DNA of 53,659 nt from an uncultured Clostridia bacterium (GCA_947626025.1 CANQQQ010000006.1:1-53659), one strand, 5' to 3'; shown: positions 1 to 9,214, counted from the stretch's first letter. Notes: generated from the letters alone by a model not told the origin. Numbers and translations are program-made.

Positions 1-108
1 TTAAAAACATTATATCATATTGGTATTTCCTTTTTTATATCTTAGTGTGACATATCTATTGTAAACCTATATTTTTGATTTTTTTCTAAAATTTTGACAT
101 TATAAAGC

Positions 109-837
109 TTATTTTATAGTAATTTTATTAATTTCAGTTTGATTTAAATATCTCCATTCTCCTATTTTTAAGTCTTTAACATTAATGTCTCCTATTTTAC
201 TCCTGTGTAATGCCATTACGTTCCTTCCTATTGCTTCACACATTTTTCTTACTTGTCTATTTTTTCCTTCATGTATGGTTATTTCAATTCTAGATATATT
301 ATTCTCAATATCTATTTTTAATATTCTAACTTTTGCAGGACGTGTAACATAATTTTCAATTTCGATACCATTTCTTAATATATTAATTTCTTCATCTGTT
401 ATAGTTCCTTTTAATGTAGCTATATATGTCTTTGTTATTTCATGGCTCGGATGTGTAACTTTATATGTGAAATCCCCATCATTTGTTAAAATTAATGCAC
501 CTGAAGTATACATATCTAATCTTCCAACTGGTACTACTCTTTTATTAATTCCTTTTACTAAATCTAATACTGTTTTTCTATTAAATTGATCCTTTGCAGT
601 TGTAACATATCCTATTGGTTTATTTAATAAAATATATATTTTTTCATTCTGCATAGTAACTTTTTTATCATTAAAATATATGATATCTTTTTGTGGATCA
701 ACTTTTTTCCCTAATTCAATTACTATTTCTCCATTTACTTGAACTTTTCCTTCTTTTATGTATTCTTCTGCTTTTCTCCTTGATGCTATTCCACATTCAG
801 CTAAATATTTTTGCAATCGCATTTCATTTTTCTCCAT
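109..837 (-). CDS. rluB: RsuA/RluB-family rRNA pseudouridine synthase
   Basis: Isomerises uridine to pseudouridine in ribosomal RNA, probably the large subunit as for Bacillus RluB. An N-terminal S4 RNA-binding domain (about residues 5-60, with ASRRKAEEYI) precedes the catalytic domain. The family motif GRLDMYTSGALILTNDG carries the catalytic Asp near residue 107, and GKNRQVRKMCEAIG near residue 190 is the conserved C-terminal motif. The start is the ATG at 837, six bases after AAAGGAG; an in-frame TTG at 840 is too close to that site. The first 14 bases overlap the end of the RluD-like gene, so the two are probably translationally coupled. RsuA-type 16S specificity cannot be excluded from sequence alone. 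Confidence 0.9.
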   Translation of the reverse strand: MEKNEMRLQKYLAECGIASRRKAEEYIKEGKVQVNGEIVIELGKKVDPQKDIIYFNDKKVTMQNEKIYILLNKPIGYVTTAKDQFNRKTVLDLVKGINKRVVPVGRLDMYTSGALILTNDGDFTYKVTHPSHEITKTYIATLKGTITDEEINILRNGIEIENYVTRPAKVRILKIDIENNISRIEITIHEGKNRQVRKMCEAIGRNVMALHRSKIGDINVKDLKIGEWRYLNQTEINKITIK

Positions 838-1750
838 CAATTTCTCCTTTATCTAATTGTTCTATTATTTTTTGAAAATATATTGGTATTGGTGCTTCAA
901 TACTCATATCTTTTCCTGTTCTTGGGTGTATAAATTGTATTTGCTTAGCATGCAACATTTGTCCCTCTACATTGAATGGATTTTTGCCATTTGAATACAC
1001 ATAATCTCCAACTATTGGATGTCCTATTTCAGACATATGAACTCTTATTTGGTGTGTTCTCCCTGTATCAATTTTTATCTCCAACAGAGTAAAATTTTCA
1101 TATCTTTTTAATACCTTAAAATGTGTAACTGCTTCCTTACCATCTTTAGTAACAGCCATCTTTTTTCTATCTCTTTTACTTCTTCCTATTGGCATGTTAA
1201 TAGTTGCTTCATTCTCTTTTATTACTCCTCTTACTAATGCAATATATATTTTTTTAGTTTTTCTATCTTTAATTTGATTACTAATATTAATATGAGCCAA
1301 ATCATTTTTTGCAACAATTAATACTCCAGAAGTATCTTTGTCTAGTCTATGGATTATCCCTGGTCTAATTTCTCCTCCTATTCCAGAAAGACTATCTCCA
1401 CATAAATTCATAATAGCATTAACTAGTGTTCCATCAGGATTACCATTAGCTGGATGCACAACTAATCCTTTTGGTTTATTAACAACTATTATATCTTCAT
1501 CTTCATATAAAACTTCTATAGGAATATCTTGTGCAACTATATCTAGTTTTTTAGGTTCTTCGTGTTGTATTGTTATTTTATCTCCTAATTTTGTTTTATA
1601 TGATGCTTTTGTATTTTTTCCATTTACTAAAATATTATTATCATCTATTAACCTCTGAATTGTAACTCTTGATAAACTATTATCTAATATTACTATTGCT
1701 TTATCTATCCTAATATTGGCTGTATTTTCATCTATAACATAAACATCCAT
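824..1750 (-). CDS. rluD: RluA/RluD-family pseudouridine synthase
   Basis: Large-subunit rRNA pseudouridine synthase of the RluA/RluD family (YlyB-like in Bacillus). An N-terminal S4 domain covers about residues 12-70. The catalytic motif HRLDKDTSGVLIVAKN places the Asp near residue 136, and GRTHQIRVHMSEIGHPIVGD is the conserved late motif. The 308-residue length is normal. The ATG at 1750 follows AGGAGA and begins one base after the stop of the upstream membrane-protein gene, so these genes form one operon with rluB downstream. The lspA gene that often precedes this family is absent. The exact target uridines cannot be read from the sequence. Confidence 0.9.
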   Translation of the reverse strand: MDVYVIDENTANIRIDKAIVILDNSLSRVTIQRLIDDNNILVNGKNTKASYKTKLGDKITIQHEEPKKLDIVAQDIPIEVLYEDEDIIVVNKPKGLVVHPANGNPDGTLVNAIMNLCGDSLSGIGGEIRPGIIHRLDKDTSGVLIVAKNDLAHINISNQIKDRKTKKIYIALVRGVIKENEATINMPIGRSKRDRKKMAVTKDGKEAVTHFKVLKRYENFTLLEIKIDTGRTHQIRVHMSEIGHPIVGDYVYSNGKNPFNVEGQMLHAKQIQFIHPRTGKDMSIEAPIPIYFQKIIEQLDKGEIDGEK

Positions 1751-1751
1751 T

Positions 1752-3470
1752 TTATTCTCCTATATTTCTTTGAAATATCCAAAAAAAATCATCCTCATAT
1801 ATTTTTGTATAGTTATTATCTCTCTCTAATAACATCTTAAGTTTACTATCTGAATTTGTTATTATATGTGTTACTCCATACTCTTCAAATTTATCTTCAT
1901 AATATACTGATAAATTAGCTATATCAATTGCATCTGTAAAGATATCCTTACCATTAAATTCTGGGCTATATAAATCGCATCTAGAATCTATGAATACTGG
2001 TATGTCCTTGTATAATAAATAACTACCAAAATTATAGTGATTGTATAATCGTATATTATCAACATTTAAATTATCTAAAATAAATTGAGATGCCTCAACT
2101 GGATAAGCGCTATTATCTATATATTTTTGTTCTCCTTTAGATCCATAAAAATATGTTCCACAAAGCAATGCTAATAGTATAGTTAACAGTGTACCATAAG
2201 GTTTAACTAAATGATTTAATACCTTATTTTCAGTATCCTGTTTATCATATTTTCGTATAAAATCCATTATTATTTTATTTAAAGAATACACTCCAATTAG
2301 TACTAATATTGAAATCTGTCTTCTAGACATTAACATCAACATCGTTAGTCCCGATATCATAAATAAGTCCTTTAATGTTACCTTAGTATCTGTGAAAATT
2401 AGTAAAGCTAATAATACTATTAAAACTATCATTGCATCTAACGACTCAGCTAATACTATTGGAAGGTGTTCTGATATATTAGATGTTGTGTTTCCGCTTA
2501 ATAATTTAATCATATGAGTATAAGGTTCAAAACTAGTCTGTGGTGTAATTAATCCCGAAAATAAACAAATTACTAATACTAATATTAACCATTTAATATT
2601 AGGTCTTCGCTCTATTTTTATTTTTATAGATTTCTCTTCCATCTTCTTTACTGCAACAGTACCTTTTATAATCTTTTTATCTAACTCTTCTATTATTCCT
2701 TTAATTTTCTCTAATTGATTAGTTAATTTATTTTTTGTTATTTCATCTTTAGCTATAGAAATCTTCTTTTCTAGTCTTCTTTCTTTATTATTATAAATTA
2801 TTCTTCTTAATTTGTATGATAAATTAGATTCCATCAATCTAATTACAACTGCTTCGCCAATATATGGTAATGCTAATATGAAGAATAGATACCAAACGGC
2901 AGCATGACAATTAGCTATTAATGTAGCTATTATAAATAACCCAACAGCATATCTTTTCTTTTTAGTCCTTAAAAATTGTTCTATAAATAATATTTCTAGT
3001 GTAAATAATATATATGAAACAAGTTGTGCTCGTGCTGCTATAAAGTTTCTTAATATATAAATTACTCCTAATGTTAACAAAAATGAAACTAAATAATTGT
3101 TATTTATTTTTACATTTGTTCTATATATTAATATTCCCAAAATAGATGCTAAAACTATAGTCGATATATATATTGCTGTCATTCCTCCATTTTCCGCATC
3201 AAGTCCAAGATTTGTAGCTATACTACTTCCAGCATTATAAACTAGATATATTCCTGTGTCATACAACCAATGCGGATATGTATATGATAAGTCTTCATGC
3301 CAAGAAAATGGATCTTTCATGTCTACAGCCTTAGTTTCAACAATATGCTCTCCGATTTTTATTGTATAGTATGTATCATTTTGTAATACTTTTGGAGATA
3401 TAGTTATGCAGAATATAATTATACATACTATCGCAATAATATTGAATTTTCTTATAATTTTAGTATCCAT
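1752..3470 (-). CDS. Polytopic membrane protein, GT-C-like layout, function unknown
   Basis: A 572-residue integral membrane protein that I cannot assign to a named family. It has an N-terminal transmembrane helix (about 8-26), then an extracytoplasmic loop with acidic and aromatic residues (DTYYTIKIGEHI, DPFSWHEDL, YPHWLYDTG), and further helices to about residue 210. Next comes a charged, Lys/Glu-rich segment (about 215-290) predicted as a cytoplasmic coiled coil, another helix block, and a soluble C-terminal domain (about 455-572, with YNHYNFGSYLLY and PVFIDSRCDLY). Acidic motifs in the first outer loop plus many helices resemble GT-C glycosyltransferases or O-antigen/PMT-like proteins; that is inference. 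It leads the operon with the two pseudouridine synthases. SD GAGAGGA precedes the start. Confidence 0.65.
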   Translation of the reverse strand: MDTKIIRKFNIIAIVCIIIFCITISPKVLQNDTYYTIKIGEHIVETKAVDMKDPFSWHEDLSYTYPHWLYDTGIYLVYNAGSSIATNLGLDAENGGMTAIYISTIVLASILGILIYRTNVKINNNYLVSFLLTLGVIYILRNFIAARAQLVSYILFTLEILFIEQFLRTKKKRYAVGLFIIATLIANCHAAVWYLFFILALPYIGEAVVIRLMESNLSYKLRRIIYNNKERRLEKKISIAKDEITKNKLTNQLEKIKGIIEELDKKIIKGTVAVKKMEEKSIKIKIERRPNIKWLILVLVICLFSGLITPQTSFEPYTHMIKLLSGNTTSNISEHLPIVLAESLDAMIVLIVLLALLIFTDTKVTLKDLFMISGLTMLMLMSRRQISILVLIGVYSLNKIIMDFIRKYDKQDTENKVLNHLVKPYGTLLTILLALLCGTYFYGSKGEQKYIDNSAYPVEASQFILDNLNVDNIRLYNHYNFGSYLLYKDIPVFIDSRCDLYSPEFNGKDIFTDAIDIANLSVYYEDKFEEYGVTHIITNSDSKLKMLLERDNNYTKIYEDDFFWIFQRNIGE

Positions 3471-3545
3471 TACTTTTTTATCCTCTCTTCTTTTAATTTT
3501 AGTAATTATATCTTAAAAACTATACATTGGCAATATATTGCTAGA

Positions 3546-5108
3546 CTATTTTCTGTTTTGCTTGCATATTGTTATAGCACACTTTATTCCATCTGCTCCA
3601 GCCGAAGTTATTCCTCCAGCAAAACCTGCCCCTTCTCCGCAAGGATATATTCCTTTAATGTTAGATTGTAAATTTTCATCTCTTACTATTGTTACAGGTG
3701 ACGAACTTCTTGTTTCTACACCTGTTAATATAGCATCAGGATTTGCGAATCCTGATATTTTTTTATCGAAATATATTATTCCCTCTTTTAGTGTTTTAGA
3801 TACAAATCCTGGTAATATGTCATTTAAATTTGATAACGTTACTCCGGGGATATATGTAGGTTTAACCTCTCCTATAAAAGTAGATTTATTATTATTTATG
3901 AAATCTTCCACTCTTTGAATAGGAGCATAATAGTTTCCTCCCCCTAAGTTGAAAGCTAATTCTTCTAAATTTTTCTGAAACTCAATACCTTTTAATGGAT
4001 TATTTCCTTCACCAACATCCTCTGGAGTAATGTTTACTAACACTGCACTATTTGCATTAACTCCATTACGTGCAAAAAAACTCATTCCATTTGTTACAAC
4101 TGTTCCTTCTTCACTAGAAGATGCTATTACTTCTCCACCTGGACACATACAAAATGTGTAACATGAACGTCCGTCTTCTCCGTGGTACGCCAATTTATAT
4201 TCAGCAGGCGGTAACTTTAATTTCGTCTTTGTTCCATATTGTGCCTTATTAATCATACTTTGTAGGTGCTCAATCCTTACCCCTACGGAAAAATTTTTTC
4301 TTTTCATTTCAATATTTTTTTCATATAATTTGTAAAAAGTATCTCTTGCACTATGACCAATCGCTAATACAACAGTATTAGTTCCAATACTTTGTTTATC
4401 TGTTATAATTTCTGCTATTGTTCCATCTTCTATTATAAAATCTATTACTTTTTCATTGAATAAAAATTTTCCACCGAGTTTTATTATTTCTTCTCGCATA
4501 TTTTTAATTATTTGAATTAATTTATCTGTTCCTATATGTGGTTTACTTGTATATAAAATTTCTTCAGGAGCACCAAAATTATAAAATTCTTGAATAACCT
4601 TTTTTGCATAAACATTATTTACTCCAGATGTTAATTTTCCATCAGAAAAAGTTCCTGCTCCACCTTCGCCAAATTGAACATTACTCTTTGTATTTAATTT
4701 TCCTGTTTCCCTAAATTTTTGAACATCTTTTATTCTTTCTTCAACTTTACTACCTTGTTCAATTATTATTGGTTTTATTCCATTTCGAACTAAAGTTAAA
4801 GCACAAAATATACCAGCAGGACCTGCACCTACAATTACTGGTTTAACATCATTATGATTATTACAGAGATTAATAAATTCTATCCTTTGTTCCTCAATAA
4901 ATTTTGCATTTCGTATTTTTTTATTACTATCAATATCAATAGTATAATTATAAAATACATCGTTTTTATCTCTTGCATCTATTGATTTCTTAAATATACT
5001 CCAAGACAAAATGCTCTTAATATTAATTTTATATTTTTTGCAAATAAATTCTATTAATTCTTTTTTATTCAGATCTTTTCTTATCTTTATATTTTCAATT
5101 CTATACAT
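3546..5108 (-). CDS. FAD-dependent oxidoreductase (COG2509-type)
   Basis: Predicted NAD(P)/FAD-dependent dehydrogenase of the uncharacterised COG2509 family, about 520 residues. After an N-terminal lead of about 85 residues comes the dinucleotide-binding motif VIVGAGPAGIFCALTL. VQFGEGGAGTFSDGKL follows, and the C-terminal FAD motif GIYPCGEGAGFAGGITSAGA is near the end. The cysteines in YTFCMCPGGEV are typical of the family. The ATG at 5108 (MYRIENI) is preferred over an upstream TTG at 5120 because GGGGAAGG sits just before it. A TTCACA/TAAAAT promoter lies upstream. It stands alone, followed by a 75-base gap with no clear terminator. The substrate is unknown. Confidence 0.85.
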   Translation of the reverse strand: MYRIENIKIRKDLNKKELIEFICKKYKINIKSILSWSIFKKSIDARDKNDVFYNYTIDIDSNKKIRNAKFIEEQRIEFINLCNNHNDVKPVIVGAGPAGIFCALTLVRNGIKPIIIEQGSKVEERIKDVQKFRETGKLNTKSNVQFGEGGAGTFSDGKLTSGVNNVYAKKVIQEFYNFGAPEEILYTSKPHIGTDKLIQIIKNMREEIIKLGGKFLFNEKVIDFIIEDGTIAEIITDKQSIGTNTVVLAIGHSARDTFYKLYEKNIEMKRKNFSVGVRIEHLQSMINKAQYGTKTKLKLPPAEYKLAYHGEDGRSCYTFCMCPGGEVIASSSEEGTVVTNGMSFFARNGVNANSAVLVNITPEDVGEGNNPLKGIEFQKNLEELAFNLGGGNYYAPIQRVEDFINNNKSTFIGEVKPTYIPGVTLSNLNDILPGFVSKTLKEGIIYFDKKISGFANPDAILTGVETRSSSPVTIVRDENLQSNIKGIYPCGEGAGFAGGITSAGADGIKCAITICKQNRK

Positions 5109-5130
5109 AACCTTCCCCAATCATTTTATA

Positions 5131-5159
5131 ATTTTAGCATATTTTTTTTAATTTGTGAA
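5131..5159 (-). promoter_or_regulatory. Predicted sigma-A promoter for the FAD oxidoreductase
   Basis: On the minus strand, TTCACA (5159-5154) and TAAAAT (5136-5131) are 17 bases apart, just upstream of the ATG at 5108. It diverges from the coiled-coil gene promoter. Confidence 0.5.
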
Positions 5160-5176
5160 GTTTTGCTTTTTTGTAC

Positions 5177-5205
5177 TTGCTTATTTTTTACTATAATGTT
5201 ATAAT
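5177..5205 (+). promoter_or_regulatory. Predicted sigma-A promoter for the coiled-coil repeat gene
   Basis: TTGCTT and TATAAT with a 17-base spacer, 36 bases before the start codon. A perfect AAGGAGGTGAT ribosome binding site follows at 5227-5237, which implies strong translation. Confidence 0.6.
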
Positions 5206-5241
5206 TTTTTTATATTATATTTAACTAAGGAGGTGATATTT

Positions 5242-5853
5242 ATGGATAACTTAGAAACCGTTTTAAGAAGCACTCTTTCAGAATTTCATCAGGAACAAAA
5301 ATTAGAGATGGAAAGATTTAAAGCAGAAATTAAAGCTCAGATAGATTCCTTAAGACAAGAATTTAAAACAGAAATCAAAGCTCAGATAGATTCTTTAAGA
5401 CAAGAATTTAAAACAGAAATCAAGGCTCAGGCAGATTCCTTAAGACAAGAATTTAAAACAGAAATCAAAGCTCAGATAGATTCTTTAAGACAAGAATTTA
5501 AAACAGAAATCAAGGCTCAGGCAGATTCCTTAAGACAAGAATTTAAAACAGAAATTTCAAATACACGAAATGAATTTAAATCTGAATTAATAGAACTTAG
5601 AAAAGATATGGATCATAATTTTGTTTCCATTAGAGAAGAATTATCAGATATTAGAAAAGATATTAAAGAATTAAGAAAAGACGTCGATGGATTAAAGTGT
5701 AATGTTGAAAGTCTAAGTTTAAAATCTGATGCTCATAATGCAAGTATTATTTCACTTTCAAATGATGTTAGACATTTAAATTTTGTCGCTGATGCTTTTC
5801 GTAATCGATTTACCACTATCGAAAATGATTTGGATTCTGTTAAGCAATCCTAA
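5242..5853 (+). CDS. Coiled-coil protein with 15-residue tandem repeats
   Basis: A 203-residue soluble protein with no recognised enzymatic domain. Residues about 31-105 are five copies of a 15-residue unit (EIKAQIDSLRQEFKT, with an I/A switch at position 6). Further heptad-like helices follow (LRKDMDHNF, LSDIRKDIKELRKDVDG) and a C-terminal helical tail. The whole chain should form a long parallel coiled coil; there is no signal peptide or membrane segment. The ATG at 5242 sits the normal distance after AAGGAGGTGAT; the GTG at 5233 lies inside that site. The gene is monocistronic between its own promoter and a terminator. A scaffold, adaptor or phage-tail-like role cannot be distinguished. 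I do not recognise a family. Confidence 0.75.
   Translation: MDNLETVLRSTLSEFHQEQKLEMERFKAEIKAQIDSLRQEFKTEIKAQIDSLRQEFKTEIKAQADSLRQEFKTEIKAQIDSLRQEFKTEIKAQADSLRQEFKTEISNTRNEFKSELIELRKDMDHNFVSIREELSDIRKDIKELRKDVDGLKCNVESLSLKSDAHNASIISLSNDVRHLNFVADAFRNRFTTIENDLDSVKQS
5332..5556 (+). repeat. Five 45-bp in-frame tandem repeats
   Basis: Five head-to-tail 45-bp units start at 5332, 5377, 5422, 5467 and 5512. Units 2 and 4 are identical. Units 3 and 5 differ only in the last base. The block 5377-5466 is therefore duplicated almost perfectly as 5467-5556, a 90-bp higher-order duplication, which suggests recent expansion. Confidence 0.95.
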
Positions 5854-5922
5854 AAATTAATTCTAATCTGTTATGAACATTTTTTTATGTATATACATAA
5901 CAGCAAATCTCATAATATTAAA

Positions 5923-5953
5923 AAATAGATTGCTTACTTTTAGCAATCTATTT
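5923..5953. terminator. Bidirectional rho-independent terminator
   Basis: A 12-bp perfect stem (AAATAGATTGCT / AGCAATCTATTT) with a 7-base loop is followed on the plus strand by ATTTTATTTTTTT. It serves the coiled-coil gene and also overlaps the stop of the convergent methyltransferase gene. A second inverted repeat, CTGTTATG/CATAACAG (5868-5903), precedes it. Confidence 0.85.
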
Positions 5954-6542
5954 ATTTTATTTTTTTACTTATTGCAAGTCCATCTCCTACTTCTAATATT
6001 TCTGTCTCTAAGTCTTCATTTTCCATAATTTCTTTTATATATTCTCTTAAATTCCTTACTGCAGTTCTCTGCTTATGTTTGTTATAATCGCTCATTACAT
6101 ATCCTTTATATAATATATTATCAGCAAATATTATTCCATGTGTTTTAATCATTCTCAATGCTTCTTTTAAAAAGAAGGGATACTTTCCTTTTGCTGCATC
6201 TATAAATATCACATCATATTTATTGTTTAGTGTTGGTAAAACTTCAACTGCATCTCCTTCAATAATGTTTATTTTATCTTCTACTTCTACTTTTTTTACA
6301 TTTATTCTTGCTTCTTGTATTTTCTCTATGTCACGTTCAATAGTATCAATTTTTCCATCCTTAGATAAAAACTCTGTAAAACACATTGCAGAATATCCCA
6401 CAGCAGTACCTATTTCTAATAAATTATCAACTTTAGTATTTTTAAGTTTTTCTTGTATTACAGTTAAAGTATCATCCATTATTATAGGAATGTGCTCATC
6501 TAATGCTTTTTTCTTTACTTTTTCTAACTCTTCCTTATTCAT
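5952..6542 (-). CDS. trmR: Class I SAM O-methyltransferase, TrmR/YrrM-like
   Basis: SAM-dependent methyltransferase of the caffeoyl-CoA O-methyltransferase-like family. The SAM-binding motif LLEIGTAVGYSAMCF is near residue 41, IDTIERD follows as motif II, and YDVIFIDAAKGKYPFF is the metal/SAM region. In Bacillus the homologue YrrM (TrmR) methylates 5-hydroxyuridine at wobble position 34 of tRNA; that function is inferred here from family resemblance. The 196-residue length fits. The ATG at 6542 is one base after the typA stop, with AGGG inside the end of typA, so expression should be coupled to typA. Confidence 0.8.
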   Translation of the reverse strand: MNKEELEKVKKKALDEHIPIIMDDTLTVIQEKLKNTKVDNLLEIGTAVGYSAMCFTEFLSKDGKIDTIERDIEKIQEARINVKKVEVEDKINIIEGDAVEVLPTLNNKYDVIFIDAAKGKYPFFLKEALRMIKTHGIIFADNILYKGYVMSDYNKHKQRTAVRNLREYIKEIMENEDLETEILEVGDGLAISKKIK

Positions 6543-6543
6543 A

Positions 6544-8361
6544 TTATTTATTTACCCTATTTGCTCTTTCTCTTTCCTTAGAGTTTAATATCTTCTTTCT
6601 TAGTCTTATAGATTTTGGTGTTACTTCAACTAATTCATCATCCTGAATAAACTCTATTGCCTGTTCTAATGACATTTGTATAGGAGGTACTAAACGTAAT
6701 GCTTCATCTGATCCAGATGCTCTTGTATTTGTCAAATGTTTTTCTTTACATACATTTATAGCTAAATCTTCTGAGCGTGAATTTATTCCAACTATCATTC
6801 CTTCATACACTTCAACACCAGGTCCTATAAAAAGGTCTCCTTTGTCTTGTGCATTATATAATCCATAGGTTATTGAAATTCCTGGTTCAAAAGCAACTAT
6901 TGTTCCCCTTACTCTTGAAACTATATCACCTTTATATGGTGCATAAGAATCGAATACATGATTCATTGTTCCATTTCCTTTTGTATCTGTCATAAATTCA
7001 GAACGATATCCAATTAGTCCTCTTGCAGGGATTTTAAATTCTACTCTCGTATGTCCTGCTTCTGCTGGTTCCATATTTACCATCTCTGCTTTTCTTCTAC
7101 CTAATTTTTCTATCACTGTACCTATACAATCATCTGGTACATTAACAACTAAATTTTCAATAGGTTCACATTTTTCTCCATTAATTTCTTTTATAATAAC
7201 TTTTGGACGTGATACCAAAAGTTCAAATCCTTCTCTTCTCATATTCTCAATTAAGACAGATAAATGTAATTCTCCACGACCTGCTACTTCAAATGAATCA
7301 GCTTGAGAAGTTTCTTTTACTCTTAAACTTACATTCCTTTCAAGTTCCTTAAATAATCTATCTCTTATATGTCGTGATGTTACAAACTCTCCCTCTCTAC
7401 CTGCCAAAGGTCCATTATTTACACTAAATGTCATTGTTACTGTTGGTTCATCAATATCTACAAAATCAATTTTTTCTGGATGATTTATATCGCAAATAGT
7501 TTCTCCAATACCAATATCAGCAATACCAGATACTTCAACAATGTCCCCTGCCTTTGCTTCCTCGACTTCAACTTTATCTAATCCAACATGTGTATAAACT
7601 TTTACAATTCTTCCGTTAACATTTTTATTTTCCTTTTTACACACAACCACTGCCATTCCTGCTTTTACGATACCACGTTCAATTCTACCAACCGCAATTC
7701 TTCCAACATAATCATCATAATCTATATTAGATACTAACATTTGCATTGGACCATCTTCATCGCAATTAGGTGCTTTTATGGTATCAATTATTGTTTTAAA
7801 TAAACAATCCATATTTCCGTCTGGATCTGATAAATTTGTTTTTGCAATTCCTAATTTTGCAGATGTATATACTACTGGGAAATCTAATTGATCATCATTA
7901 GCATTTAATTCTATAAATAGACTTATAACTTCATCCAAAACTTTCGCTGGATCTGCTCCTGGTCTGTCTATCTTATTTATTACAACTATTGGTTTTAAAT
8001 TTAATGATAATGATTTTTTTAGAACTTCTCTTGTTTGAGGCATGGTTCCTTCAAAAGCATCTACTAAAAGTAAAACACCATCAACAGTCTTTAATACTCT
8101 CTCTACTTCTCCTCCGAAATCAGCATGTCCAGGTGTATCAACGATATTTATTTTTATATCTCCATACATAATAGATGTATTTTTTGCTAAAATTGTTATT
8201 CCTCTTTCTTTTTCAATGTCATTAGAATCCATTACTCTTTCCTGTACTTGTTCATTATCTCTAAAAATATGACTTTGTCTTAATAATTGATCTACTAATG
8301 TAGTTTTACCATGATCAACATGTGCAATTATTGCTATATTTCTTATTTTCTCATTGTTCAT
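6544..8361 (-). CDS. typA: Ribosome-associated GTPase TypA/BipA
   Basis: Translational GTPase that acts on the 50S subunit in ribosome assembly and stress adaptation. It has G1 AHVDHGKTT, G3 DTPGHADFGGEVER and G4 NKID, the EF-G-like domains II, III and V, and the BipA-specific C-terminal domain ending in charged residues. The ATG at 8361 gives 605 residues, the usual size. A longer frame from 8415 adds residues with no family match and lacks a ribosome binding site. The SD AGAAAGGA is 14 bases upstream, further than usual. An overlapping five-codon frame (MKTIK) starts right after the SD and ends across the typA start. The trmR-like gene follows one base downstream. Confidence 0.95.
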   Translation of the reverse strand: MNNEKIRNIAIIAHVDHGKTTLVDQLLRQSHIFRDNEQVQERVMDSNDIEKERGITILAKNTSIMYGDIKINIVDTPGHADFGGEVERVLKTVDGVLLLVDAFEGTMPQTREVLKKSLSLNLKPIVVINKIDRPGADPAKVLDEVISLFIELNANDDQLDFPVVYTSAKLGIAKTNLSDPDGNMDCLFKTIIDTIKAPNCDEDGPMQMLVSNIDYDDYVGRIAVGRIERGIVKAGMAVVVCKKENKNVNGRIVKVYTHVGLDKVEVEEAKAGDIVEVSGIADIGIGETICDINHPEKIDFVDIDEPTVTMTFSVNNGPLAGREGEFVTSRHIRDRLFKELERNVSLRVKETSQADSFEVAGRGELHLSVLIENMRREGFELLVSRPKVIIKEINGEKCEPIENLVVNVPDDCIGTVIEKLGRRKAEMVNMEPAEAGHTRVEFKIPARGLIGYRSEFMTDTKGNGTMNHVFDSYAPYKGDIVSRVRGTIVAFEPGISITYGLYNAQDKGDLFIGPGVEVYEGMIVGINSRSEDLAINVCKEKHLTNTRASGSDEALRLVPPIQMSLEQAIEFIQDDELVEVTPKSIRLRKKILNSKERERANRVNK

Positions 8362-8489
8362 TTTATTGTTTTCATTCCTTTCTAAAGTTCCAAAAATAAT
8401 AATCTTATTATGCATAACTTATACTTTTTCTGCTTAAATAAGAGTTTAAAAAAGTTGTTTGCGTTTTTTACACGATTATATATTATATA

Positions 8490-9068
8490 TCAGTTATCAG
8501 CGTTTGTCAAATTAATTATGTTTTCCTTTAATTTTTCTGTTATTCTATCAATTTCTTCTTTCTCAAGTCTTTTGCCTTCAAAATTCATAGGATTACCGTA
8601 ATTGATTATAACCCTAGAAAAAGGTTTATATGTAGCTTGTATTCCAACAGGAACAATAGGAACTTTAGCCATGTCTGCCATTACCACGGCACCATTATGT
8701 ATTTTTCCATTTTTCTCTATACCATTTCTGGTCCCCTCTGGGAATATAAGAAGAATATTTCCATTTTTTAATACCTTTATACTTTGCTTAATAACAGTTG
8801 TATCATTGGCTCCTCTTTTTACAGGTAATACATGAGTTTTCTTTGCTAAAAATTTTACAAAACTATTAACAAACAACTCTTGTTTTGCCAATATATAAAT
8901 ATCATTTCTTTTCATCTTAGCTACTAGTATAGGAGGATCCCAATTACTTAAATGTTTTGGTGCCAATATATATGCACCTTCTGGTAAATTTTCTTCTCCC
9001 TTTTTTTCTATTCTAAAATATATAGAAAAAAACAATTTTAAAAAAAACTTAATTATAGCCCTTATCAT
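8490..9068 (-). CDS. plsC: 1-acyl-sn-glycerol-3-phosphate acyltransferase
   Basis: Transfers the second acyl chain to lysophosphatidic acid in phospholipid synthesis at the membrane. It shows the acyltransferase HX4D motif (HLSNWD, near residue 40), the FPEGTR acceptor-binding motif near residue 114, and the VPIVPVGI block. An N-terminal hydrophobic or amphipathic helix (IIKFFLKLFFSIYF) anchors it. The 192-residue length is normal. AAAGGAGG precedes the ATG at 9068. It follows cmk on the same strand, as often seen in Clostridia, but a strong hairpin (9140-9171) separates the two genes, so it may be only partly co-transcribed. Confidence 0.9.
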   Translation of the reverse strand: MIRAIIKFFLKLFFSIYFRIEKKGEENLPEGAYILAPKHLSNWDPPILVAKMKRNDIYILAKQELFVNSFVKFLAKKTHVLPVKRGANDTTVIKQSIKVLKNGNILLIFPEGTRNGIEKNGKIHNGAVVMADMAKVPIVPVGIQATYKPFSRVIINYGNPMNFEGKRLEKEEIDRITEKLKENIINLTNADN

Positions 9069-9139
9069 ATTAATATCGTTCCTCCTTTAAAACCTGTCAA
9101 ATTGTTTATTAATTTGCAAAATTCAAATATGCTACTCAA

Positions 9140-9171
9140 AAGAGGAAAAGATACTTTTATCTTTTCCTCTT
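9140..9171. terminator. Intergenic hairpin between cmk and plsC
   Basis: A 13-bp stem (AAGAGGAAAAGAT / ATCTTTTCCTCTT) with a 6-base loop. Neither side has a long T-run (TTTTGAG on the minus strand), so it may be an attenuating or processing hairpin. ATTTGCAAAATTCAAAT just to its left resembles the repeat core described at 44873 and 47419. Confidence 0.6.
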
Positions 9172-9214
9172 GTTAGAGACATAAAGCCTGCCCCTACAAG
9201 CAATAGCTCATTAT

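Noticed and set aside
1-108. Left-edge intergenic sequence
   Set aside because: I see no terminator or promoter that I can defend; only AT-rich sequence.
5332-5556. CRISPR array
   Set aside because: Units are contiguous in-frame protein repeats without spacers.
8361-8415. N-terminal extension of TypA from ATG 8415
   Set aside because: No ribosome binding site, and family alignment starts at MNNEKIRNIAIIAHVDHG.
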